From the NCBI GenBank assembly GCA_021603905.1, contig BQIU01000024.1, positions 1 through 49,901 on the forward strand: 49,901 nt of DNA, read 5' to 3'. Within the stretch, counting starts at the first letter, position 1. Every line of letters starts with the position of its first letter. The translations under genes were made by a program, and so were the position numbers. This DNA comes from Nitrospirales bacterium. GTDB lineage: Bacteria; Nitrospirota; Nitrospiria; Nitrospirales; UBA8639. The notes beneath the pieces are model-generated. The model saw only the letters and a list, made by a program, of their open reading frames with translations. It ran no database searches and was not told the DNA's origin. Positions 43,427-49,901 of the stretch are shown one piece after another.

Positions 43427-44020
43427 TCACTTTTTCGCTTCTTGCTCATCACGTAGGATGGAAATATGAAGCTGGCTCTTTTGAGGGTTTTTTTCTTTCG
43501 GGGAAATTCCTGGTGGTTGACTGACCCACTTTTGGGAACGTCCACGCTTGAAAACGAGTCGTTCTGCCTCAAGCCAATTGTCCACGTCCTGACCATGCTT
43601 TCGGCCTCGAGACTCATACAGGTCATAGGCCCGGCGTGCAATCAAATCATGCAATGCGGCATGAATAGCAGCCTCTATTTGACCGCAAAGAATATTCGTC
43701 GGACCACCCACCCACTGAGGTCCTCCCACTACCTGATCAATCCCAAAGTGGTAGGCCTGGGAAATTACTGAACTCATCGAACTTCCAGCCAGTAAAATAA
43801 CTTTTCCCCTAAAACCATGTGCCCGTAATTCACGTAATACTTCTAAGCCACTTGGATGACTCACATACATATCCAACAATATAACCAAAGGCTGCTGTTG
43901 AGTGGTCATTGTTAGGACGTCTTGCCGATGGGATGGAACACAGACTTCATAGCCTCGCTCGCTCAGGTAAGGAACGATTTGCTGACGAAAGTCATCTCTG
44001 AAGGTACAAACCATAATCAT
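43427..44020 (-). CDS. degenerate response-regulator receiver with DUF2934 tail
   Basis: The protein has 197 residues from ATG 44020; the longer frame from 44056 adds twelve hydrophobic residues without a site. The receiver-like domain (about 1-122) keeps the phospho-acceptor candidate D50 (PLVILLDMYVSHPSGLEVLR), an acidic pair near the N-terminus (FRDDF) and a Ser after the fourth strand (VILLAGSS). The conserved Lys of receivers is replaced in GIDQVVGGPQW. A DUF2934 segment follows (about 126-160, ARRAYDLYESRGRKHGQDVD, NWLEAE), with a basic tail. There is no DNA-binding domain or partner kinase nearby. Signal output is unknown. Confidence 0.75.
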   Translation of the reverse strand: MIMVCTFRDDFRQQIVPYLSERGYEVCVPSHRQDVLTMTTQQQPLVILLDMYVSHPSGLEVLRELRAHGFRGKVILLAGSSMSSVISQAYHFGIDQVVGGPQWVGGPTNILCGQIEAAIHAALHDLIARRAYDLYESRGRKHGQDVDNWLEAERLVFKRGRSQKWVSQPPGISPKEKNPQKSQLHISILRDEQEAKK

Positions 44021-44410
44021 AAATACTATTCTCCACACTCGCCCCACTACTGTCAAAACTTTTCTGCTGGTGCTTTCAACCTATCTAATTCAATGCAATT
44101 CGCTCACCAGTTTACAGATATAGATAAAACCATAAACTTTTCAACATACTTAGATAGTAAACGCAGAATTTAGTCATCGAGAGAAATGGAATGAATCGGC
44201 ATGGAGAGAAGAATGTAGCAGAATTCGCCAAGTAAAATGGTTCCGTTAGTCCAACTATGCTACAACAATAATTTTCATGAAGATTGAAGAAGAATCTCAT
44301 GAGGGCAACCATTTTACCTTCGACAAAAAATCCTCCATCATGGGAAAAAGGAACCTCTGCATTTCTGTCGACACGAAGCGCGGACATGACAAAGACAGTA
44401 CGCCAAGCCC
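44021..44410. other. intergenic region between receiver gene and pyruvate kinase
   Basis: There are 390 AT-rich bases. I see no convincing gene, RNA or terminator. A 91-codon minus-strand frame overlapping this area has no ribosome site or familiar features. Confidence 0.4.
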
Positions 44411-45847
44411 CTATCGTATTTTGTGGATTTTCATAATATTTGCACCTGTCAGCTTCTGACCATGTTCTCCGGAGAGAATAACAATACGGTCTCCTCGTTT
44501 GGCTAATTGCTGACGTTTCAATATCGTTTCAGCTACCTGAATACGTTCATCCGTATTCGAAATATTCGGCATGAGATACGGGTCAACACCCCAAAATATT
44601 TTCATACGCCGTAAACTGTCAGAGTACGGCGTCATCCCAATTATCGGAGCGTCGGGTCGCTGTTTGGACATCAAGAAGGCTGTTGTTCCCGAGTTAGTCA
44701 ACACCAGAATCAATTTGGCTTGCGTCAGTCTGGCCGCTGAAGCTGTGGCGACACATGCCGAAGCAGACACATCGTTGCCTTGATGAGTTTTCGCTGGCTC
44801 CCAACGAAGAACATCGCTGGCTTCGGCAGTACGGATAACTCGATCCATGACCTGAACAGCTTGAAGAGGATACTCCCCAGTTGAGGTTTCTGCGGATAAC
44901 ATGAGCATGTCAGATCCATCAAGCACCGCATTCGCAACATCTGAGGCCTCTGCACGTGTTGGCATTGAATGCTGCGTCATCGACTCCAGCATTTGAGTCG
45001 CAGTGATCACCAACCGATCGCATCGGTTGGCTTCCGCAATGATCTGTTTTTGCAGGACAGGCACAGCCTCAATGGTCATTTCAATCGCAAGATCCCCCCG
45101 AGCCACCATCACCCCATCAGCTCGATCTAATATTTTCGTTAGATGCTGAACGGCTTCAGGTCGTTCAATTTTGGCAATCACAGGAATGGAGAGGCCACTT
45201 CGCTTAAGAAACGCCTTTGTCATCTGAATGTCTTTTTCTGAGCGAACAAAAGAAAGCGCCACGTAATCCACATTGTTTTCGACAGCGAAACGAATGTCGT
45301 CATGATCTTTGTCTGTTAAAGAAGGAGTACTCAGGGGTGTATCTGGAAAATTGACGCCTTTGTTGGATGTCACTCGCCCACCGACCATCACCATACACGT
45401 GACACTTTTCTTTCTAACTTTTTCAATACGCAATTCAATCAGTCCATCATTAATGAGAACTCTCTGGCCAGGTTTGACATCTTGATCAAGTGCAGGATAG
45501 CCAATTGGCAGACTTGTTGATTTGAGATTGGCCAAACCTCTCTTCTTTGATTGTTCCGAATCAACTGGAAGTAATGCAATTGATTGCCCAGATTTGAGGT
45601 CCATACCTCTCTTGGAAAGGGTGCCAATACGGATTCTGGGACCTTGCAAGTCCACCATAATGGGAATCGACATCTCTAGTCTTTTCTCGACAGCCCTTAT
45701 CGTGTTAATCGTTTTGGCATGCCACTGATGCGTTCCATGGGACATGTTGAGCCGAACCATATTCATTCCGCCGTTAACTAACCCTTCAAGAATTTCAGAC
45801 GTTGCAGTTTTCGGACCGATAGTACAGAGGATTTTCGCTCGTCTCAT
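44411..45847 (-). CDS. pyk: pyruvate kinase
   Basis: The protein has 478 residues and converts phosphoenolpyruvate and ADP to pyruvate and ATP in the cytoplasm. It starts with the conserved AKILCTIGPKTAT and has NMVRLNMSHGTH, the B-domain entry VDLQGPRIR and SNKGVNFPDTPLSTPSLTDK. The catalytic block follows: AKIERPEAVQ (K226, E228), MVARGDLAIE (D252) and ITATQMLESM. The C-terminal regulatory domain is present and of normal length. AAGGAG lies 11 bases upstream of the ATG, a slightly long spacing. It stands alone on the minus strand. Confidence 0.96.
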   Translation of the reverse strand: MRRAKILCTIGPKTATSEILEGLVNGGMNMVRLNMSHGTHQWHAKTINTIRAVEKRLEMSIPIMVDLQGPRIRIGTLSKRGMDLKSGQSIALLPVDSEQSKKRGLANLKSTSLPIGYPALDQDVKPGQRVLINDGLIELRIEKVRKKSVTCMVMVGGRVTSNKGVNFPDTPLSTPSLTDKDHDDIRFAVENNVDYVALSFVRSEKDIQMTKAFLKRSGLSIPVIAKIERPEAVQHLTKILDRADGVMVARGDLAIEMTIEAVPVLQKQIIAEANRCDRLVITATQMLESMTQHSMPTRAEASDVANAVLDGSDMLMLSAETSTGEYPLQAVQVMDRVIRTAEASDVLRWEPAKTHQGNDVSASACVATASAARLTQAKLILVLTNSGTTAFLMSKQRPDAPIIGMTPYSDSLRRMKIFWGVDPYLMPNISNTDERIQVAETILKRQQLAKRGDRIVILSGEHGQKLTGANIMKIHKIR

Positions 45848-46081
45848 AATAGAACAATCTCCTTAACCATGAACCGCGTGGAGTCTCAATTTTGCGGCTC
45901 TTTACATTAGAGGGTTTCTATCGCCAGCGTCAAAACTAATTGCCTGGTACGATATTACAGTAAGACAACACGACCGACATCGTACTATCAAGGAAAATTT
46001 TTACGGCAAATTATTCAGAATACAATAAAAGAAAATATTCAGAACAGCAGGGGCGAATCTCCCACACAGAACACCATCTTA

Positions 46082-46323
46082 AAAAAGAGAATGTCCCCTT
46101 TTCTAAGAATCACAATAACGGCATCGAAGGGTTTTGGAGCTATGCCAATCATATTCTCTATCAGTATCGAGGCGTTTCCTAATACCATTTCCCGATGTAT
46201 TTAAAGGAAGTCGAATCTCGCTTTAATCACCGACACGAGAATTTGTTTAAACGATTCTTGAAGATCTATTATAGTTACGTTTCGCCCAAATTACCCAAAC
46301 TTATAAACGTCTTTTTGTAAGCT
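46082..46323 (+). pseudogene. remnant of an IS1595/ISXO2-type transposase
   Basis: The plus-strand reading contains FSKNHNNGIEGFWSYANHIL, then YQYRGVS, a TAA stop (46180-46182) and, in the same frame, YHFPMYLKEVESRFNHRHEN. The NGIE-FWS-A-K/N and KEVE-RFNHR blocks are the C-terminal catalytic end of IS1595-family transposases. The N-terminal two-thirds is missing and a stop interrupts the rest, so this is a decayed insertion. No terminal repeats could be identified. Confidence 0.65.
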
Positions 46324-46587
46324 CTCGGAAACATATCAAATCTACTATGAGGACAATGTCGAGCTCGAATATATTTTGTTTCGCCATAGGGATCAGACCT
46401 CGTTTATCTTTCAACCTCAGTAGCTATGCTGAAGAACGTGGGTATACGACTTTTTGTGCATAGCAACACCTTAGCCGATTCCGGCTGGAAGTGTTGCACT
46501 TGGACTTAGAACCTAAGCAGGAAAAAACGAAGTAGTGATGGGTGCCAATGGGAAGAGAAGAAGCTGCGTCATACGGTCGCAGAAAAC

Positions 46588-46620
46588 GGCAGAGAAAAAA
46601 TTTCATCTTCTGCCTTTTTT
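46588..46620 (+). terminator. possible terminator in the remnant region
   Basis: GGCAGA (46588-46593) and TCTGCC (46609-46614) flank a 15-base loop, followed directly by TTTTTT and CTTCTT. The stem is short. It may belong to a lost gene. Confidence 0.35.
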
Positions 46621-46649
46621 CTTCTTGAGCGTAACTAATGAACTAGCGG

Positions 46650-46982
46650 ATGACCTGGTATCTTTCCTTAAACCAAACTCCTGACAAAGATCATATTGTC
46701 CTACGTAATGATGACATCGTACTTCTGGTCGTTAATGATCAAAACAATGTCATAGAATATAGTGTATTTGGTGAAGAACGTTGGATGTGGCGATTAACGG
46801 AATAATTACTCCAATCCGTCCACGCTGAACAGGGCTGGGCGCTCATACAATATCAAAATGGAATGATCAGAGTCACGTCCATTGATGCAGATGCCAGGAC
46901 GAAAGTTGCAGCACTAGCTACAGGCAAAAGCGTGACGCTTCTTCTTGATGCCTCCCATTCAATTATTGATGTCACAGTTTAA
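46650..46982 (+). pseudogene. unknown reading frame interrupted by one stop codon
   Basis: From ATG 46650 the frame encodes 51 residues (starting MTWYLSLNQTPDKDHIVLRN) up to a TAA at 46803-46805. It then stays open in the same frame for another 58 residues (LLQSVHAEQGWALIQYQNGM to SHSIIDVTV) and stops at 46980-46982. Both halves look protein-like and continuous, so a nonsense mutation in a gene of about 110 codons is the simplest reading. I recognise no family. It lies in the same decayed stretch as the transposase remnant. Confidence 0.45.
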
Positions 46983-47045
46983 ATACGACAAAAAAATTGC
47001 CATGAATAAATCCCAAGGGGACAGCGGTGTTGATCTGACCCATGG

Positions 47046-47088
47046 CAAGACAAACAAATAGGGGGCCTCTTCGAGAAGAAGCCCCCTA
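47046..47088 (-). terminator. intrinsic terminator of the htrA/degP gene
   Basis: On the minus strand a 14-bp stem with one mismatch (arms 47059-47072 and 47075-47088, outer TAGGGGG/CCCCCTA) is followed by TTTGTTTGTCTT. It lies 31 bases after the protease stop codon. Confidence 0.8.
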
Positions 47089-47118
47089 TAGAACCCGCCC
47101 TGTGTCGATCCGTGACAC

Positions 47119-48660
47119 TTACACTTTAATGTTTAAATACAACGACCCTTTTCCGCGATGAATGAAAACCAGCGTTTGGTCACCGTTCAAGTGTGTGGCA
47201 ATTTTGGCATAGTCCTCCTCTGACTGAACCGGTTTTCGGTTAATTTCACTGATAATATCTCCCCGGACTAACCCTGCCTTTGCCGCCTGACTGCGAGGAT
47301 TCACCTCCGTAACCACCACTCCGTTCACTTCATGACTCACCCCTAACTGGGCGACGAGCCTTTCATCCAAATTTTGAACAGCGACTCCAGCTAGGGCACC
47401 CTCTGAGACATCTTCGTCGTTTCTGGCCATTTGTATGGGCTTTTGATTCTCACGAATGACGGCTTTCACCACTTTTTTCTGACCATCTCGAATAAGCGAC
47501 ATCTTCACTTCGCTACCGACTTTCGTACCAATCACATAATGTTGAAGACTGCGTGGATCGGCTACTGCTTTCCCTTGATAGCCCACGATCACATCTCCGC
47601 GTTGAAGACCGGCTTGATCTGCCGGGCTGCCCGCTGCGACATTGGTAACCAGTGCGCCGGAAGCTTGGTCCAAATCAAAGGATTCCGCTAAATTCGAGGT
47701 GACTTCCTGAATCCCTACTCCTAAAAACCCTCGGACAACTTTTCCGGTGCTGACTAAGCCGGCATAGACCGGTTTTGCAAGATTCGTCGGCACCGCAAAT
47801 CCAACACCCTGGTACCCACCAGATTGAGAGAAAATGGCTGTATTAATTCCAATCAATTCCCCCTTCGTGTTGATCAACGCACCTCCTGAATTTCCGGGAT
47901 TGATGGCAGCATCTGTTTGAATAAAATCTTCATACTGCGTAATACCCATGCCTCCACGGCCCAAAGCACTGACAATACCTGAGGTCACGGTCGAGTTGAG
48001 ACCAAAGGGATTCCCCACTGCCAAAACATATTCACCCACACGAAGTTTCGAGGAATCACCCCATCGCACATAAGGAAGATTTTCCCCATCAATTTTCACG
48101 ACCGCTAAATCAGTCTGAGGATCGAGCCCTATGACTTTGCCTGAGAACTCCCGCTTATCTGGAAGGGTCACAGTGATTTCGGAGGCATGATCCACGACAT
48201 GATTGTTGGTCATCACATATCCGTCTGACGAAACGATCACGCCGGAACCCGCGCCTTGCCTCTCAGGCATAGGTGGACTTCCATGCCTCCCCGGCATTTG
48301 CGGCCTCTCTGGCAGACCAGGCATACCAAAAAACTCGGGAAGTTGCTCAAACGGATTCCCGGACATTTGAGGCTGCATCTCTTTGCTCACGGTGATGTTG
48401 ACGACGGCGGGTGTCACCATCTGAACAATATCCGCAAACCCCGCCTTCTCATTAAAAGATAGCGTGTTTGATGCCGCGCCCTCCGAAACTTGCGTCTCAG
48501 ATGCTTGAGAGTGGCGAGGAGCATCCCATGGCCCAAGCGTCACTAAACCCAAGATAAGGGCCGCACCAACGACGCCTGAACTTATATTTCTCCACCTTCG
48601 TGTAACACGCGACGATATTGGAACTTGCTGATGATTGTAAGACTCACGCCGACTATTCAT
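47119..48660 (-). CDS. degP: HtrA/DegP-type periplasmic serine protease (Do family)
   Basis: The protein has 513 residues. An N-terminal hydrophobic segment (about 29-43, GVVGAALILGLVTLG) acts as signal or anchor. The trypsin-like domain has the triad H154 (TNNHVVDH), D184 (DPQTDLAVVKI) and S258 (INPGNSGGAL). Two PDZ domains follow (about 305-395 and 415-510), each with GV-V / AGL-RGD motifs. A Met/Pro/Gly-rich loop (about 95-138) corresponds to the LA loop region and may be flexible. It degrades or refolds damaged envelope proteins. AAGGAGG is 6 bases before the ATG and a good terminator follows, so it is a single-gene unit. Confidence 0.95.
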   Translation of the reverse strand: MNSRRESYNHQQVPISSRVTRRWRNISSGVVGAALILGLVTLGPWDAPRHSQASETQVSEGAASNTLSFNEKAGFADIVQMVTPAVVNITVSKEMQPQMSGNPFEQLPEFFGMPGLPERPQMPGRHGSPPMPERQGAGSGVIVSSDGYVMTNNHVVDHASEITVTLPDKREFSGKVIGLDPQTDLAVVKIDGENLPYVRWGDSSKLRVGEYVLAVGNPFGLNSTVTSGIVSALGRGGMGITQYEDFIQTDAAINPGNSGGALINTKGELIGINTAIFSQSGGYQGVGFAVPTNLAKPVYAGLVSTGKVVRGFLGVGIQEVTSNLAESFDLDQASGALVTNVAAGSPADQAGLQRGDVIVGYQGKAVADPRSLQHYVIGTKVGSEVKMSLIRDGQKKVVKAVIRENQKPIQMARNDEDVSEGALAGVAVQNLDERLVAQLGVSHEVNGVVVTEVNPRSQAAKAGLVRGDIISEINRKPVQSEEDYAKIATHLNGDQTLVFIHRGKGSLYLNIKV

Positions 48661-49391
48661 TTCTGTCCTCCTTGAGTAATTGAAAAAACTATTTCCAAAT
48701 CTTGAAGGTCATGATAAGCCCTCAATCTTAAGGCGACATTAATGAACGATTAAATTTTTCTCATTCTCAAAATGAGATGGTAGATGAGAGGGGGCTCAGA
48801 ACGGTACTGGGAGGAGAATCAAGAACGACATGAGTCCATATTCTTGACGGTGATCGTCAGCAACTTATAGCTGTTTCAGTTATACCGAAATGATAAAGCG
48901 CTAGCTTGCACAATGTTGATATCCAATACGCGAGAGAAAACGTCAATCATTGTCAGTAAATCCAAGAGGGGATAACCTTCCAATGCTTGGGGCCTATAGC
49001 CGATTCAATTAACTTTCAATGTTTAATGTGGGTAATGACGCTGGCTTGGCGACCTCAAGTCGACACCTCAGGAGCAGGACCGCGTTGAACGTCAGTTAGT
49101 TATTGAGGTTTCGCAAGATCACACAACAATCGTCGTCACCTAGGCCATCTAGGATCACAATATTGAGTGACCCTAGCGATTCTCAGTGAAGATTGAAACG
49201 ACAAGGCCAGTGGTGCGTTGAACGTTCGTGGCCTAGGCACCACTGGAAATTACATGGATTCGCTAAAATTCCAGAACTTTTCAGCATACCTCGACCGGGC
49301 AGATTGAAACACTGACATTGGGTATGGAAACTCATACTGTCATTCAATACGGGCAATGATAAGCGGGGAAAATGGGCACAGGGCGGGATCC
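48661..49391. other. intergenic region upstream of degP
   Basis: There are 731 bases without a supported gene. TCTCATT (48761-48767) and AATGAGA (48773-48779) form a 7-bp inverted repeat about 100 bases upstream of the protease start, a possible operator. A 76-codon minus-strand frame at 49183-49413 is not convincing. Confidence 0.35.
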
Positions 49392-49901
49392 CTAGGAACT
49401 CGGCATACGCCAAAGGCGAATCACGCTGACAGCAAGTAGTGGCATGACCAAACCAATCCCAACCACAATAATGAGCAGAACGCCTAGTTCGCTATAGTCT
49501 GCAGGAACAGCAACGGTTCCGGCTGCATCACCTTGCACTTCGCGAGTAATCGTAAAAATCTGATTGAGGTATTGAGTGCCTAACTGGCTCACCGACAAGG
49601 CAAGATTGGTAAACGAGGCCATCACAGCAAAAAACGTGGCCTTCAATTGTTCAGGCGCGGACTGCGCAATCCAGACCAGCATCGGAATCATGGCAATTTG
49701 ACCAAGTGGCGATTCCAACGCGGTATTGATAATCGCAATAAAGCGGGCGTCAACGATGCCATTTGTGAGTGGCGCAGTCCAATCCTGGATTCCGTAATAG
49801 AGACCAACCATCGGCAGGCTGAGAACGGTACCAGCAATGGTCAGGAACACAATGACATAGGCGATCGAACGCTCAGCCATAAATCGGCGAAAGATAAACA
49901 T
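49392..49901 (-). CDS. membrane transporter, BT1/MFS-like, C-terminal part (runs off the window)
   Basis: The visible 169 residues hold about four membrane helices: AYVIVFLTIAGTVLSLPMVG, LGQIAMIPMLVWIAQSAP, ATFFAVMASFTNLALSVSQL and LGVLLIIVVGIGLVMPLLAV. The motif APEQLKATFFAVMASFTNLA, with QLGTQYLNQIF, recalls the last helices of folate-biopterin (BT1) family transporters, a branch of MFS. An ATG lies exactly at the window edge, but a complete protein of this family has about 12 helices, so the gene almost certainly continues to the right. Substrate unknown. Confidence 0.65.
   Translation of the reverse strand: MFIFRRFMAERSIAYVIVFLTIAGTVLSLPMVGLYYGIQDWTAPLTNGIVDARFIAIINTALESPLGQIAMIPMLVWIAQSAPEQLKATFFAVMASFTNLALSVSQLGTQYLNQIFTITREVQGDAAGTVAVPADYSELGVLLIIVVGIGLVMPLLAVSVIRLWRMPSS

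Noticed and set aside
44112..44387. 91-codon minus-strand frame between the receiver gene and pyk
   Set aside because: Aromatic-rich translation of AT-rich DNA, no ribosome site and no familiar motif.
46424..46606. 60-codon minus-strand frame
   Set aside because: It lies in a decayed region, with odd Cys/Ser-rich composition and no ribosome site.
49183..49413. 76-codon minus-strand frame before the transporter gene end
   Set aside because: It overlaps the 3' end of the transporter gene, is Cys/Pro/His-rich and has no support.
1..49901. tRNA, rRNA genes and CRISPR arrays
   Set aside because: I looked for cloverleaf-type and repeat-spacer patterns by eye and saw none; a covariance search was not possible.

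Overview
The window looks like chromosomal DNA of a free-living diderm bacterium. Lipoprotein signals (lipobox cysteines), an AsmA-type protein, a LapA-like protein and a periplasmic HtrA/DegP protease all point to an outer membrane. Base composition is balanced and non-ATG starts are frequent. The gene mix (GlgE pathway, doubled circularly permuted ATP-grasp/alpha-E/transglutaminase cluster, Asp23 proteins outside the Firmicutes, BT1-like transporter) makes me lean to a Nitrospirota-like organism. That is a guess from gene content, not a demonstrated placement.

Layout. (1) 1-1633: an IS256-family element sits at the window edge and has cut an mscS-type gene, leaving only its 3' end. (2) 1.8-7.2 kb: a trehalose synthase-maltokinase fusion and GlgE, which together take trehalose/maltose to maltose-1-phosphate and then to alpha-glucan. 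No branching enzyme is visible here. (3) 7.3-17 kb: two divergent operons built from the same parts. The minus-strand operon has transglutaminase-DUF2126, then a fused ATP-grasp/alpha-E protein, then a second transglutaminase. The plus-strand operon has ATP-grasp and alpha-E as separate genes that overlap by one base. The biochemical product of this family is not established to my knowledge. (4) 17.5-19.3 kb: an ECF sigma factor, an overlapping 60-residue protein and a CmpX-like membrane protein, followed by a good terminator. (5) 19.8-25.3 kb: a glycan/glycolipid-type group (SDR epimerase, flippase-like membrane protein, two methyltransferases, GT4 glycosyltransferase).

(6) 26.0-43.4 kb is one long plus-strand run devoted to the envelope, cations and stress. 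It holds three Asp23-type proteins with an AmaP-like anchor and a small membrane protein; a lipoprotein; a large AsmA-like protein; MscS and CmpX-like channels; a soluble MgtE-like regulatory protein overlapping a true MgtE; a DUF21/CNNM protein; a retropepsin-like protease, RimK ligase and AstE/AspA-type deacylase; a protein made almost wholly of gapless 22-residue repeats; LapA-like and small lipoprotein genes; and CorA. Three unrelated families linked to Mg2+ transport and several tension-sensing channel families therefore lie together.

(7) 43.4-49.9 kb: a degenerate response-regulator-like protein, pyruvate kinase, a 1.2-kb graveyard with an IS1595-type transposase remnant and a reading frame interrupted by a stop, HtrA/DegP with a clear terminator, and the end of a membrane transporter running off the window.

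The most unusual items are the 22-mer repeat protein (40780-41730), the duplicated ATP-grasp/alpha-E/transglutaminase cluster, the Asp23-AmaP operon in a probable diderm, the sigma-CmpX operon, and the two-gene MgtE arrangement.
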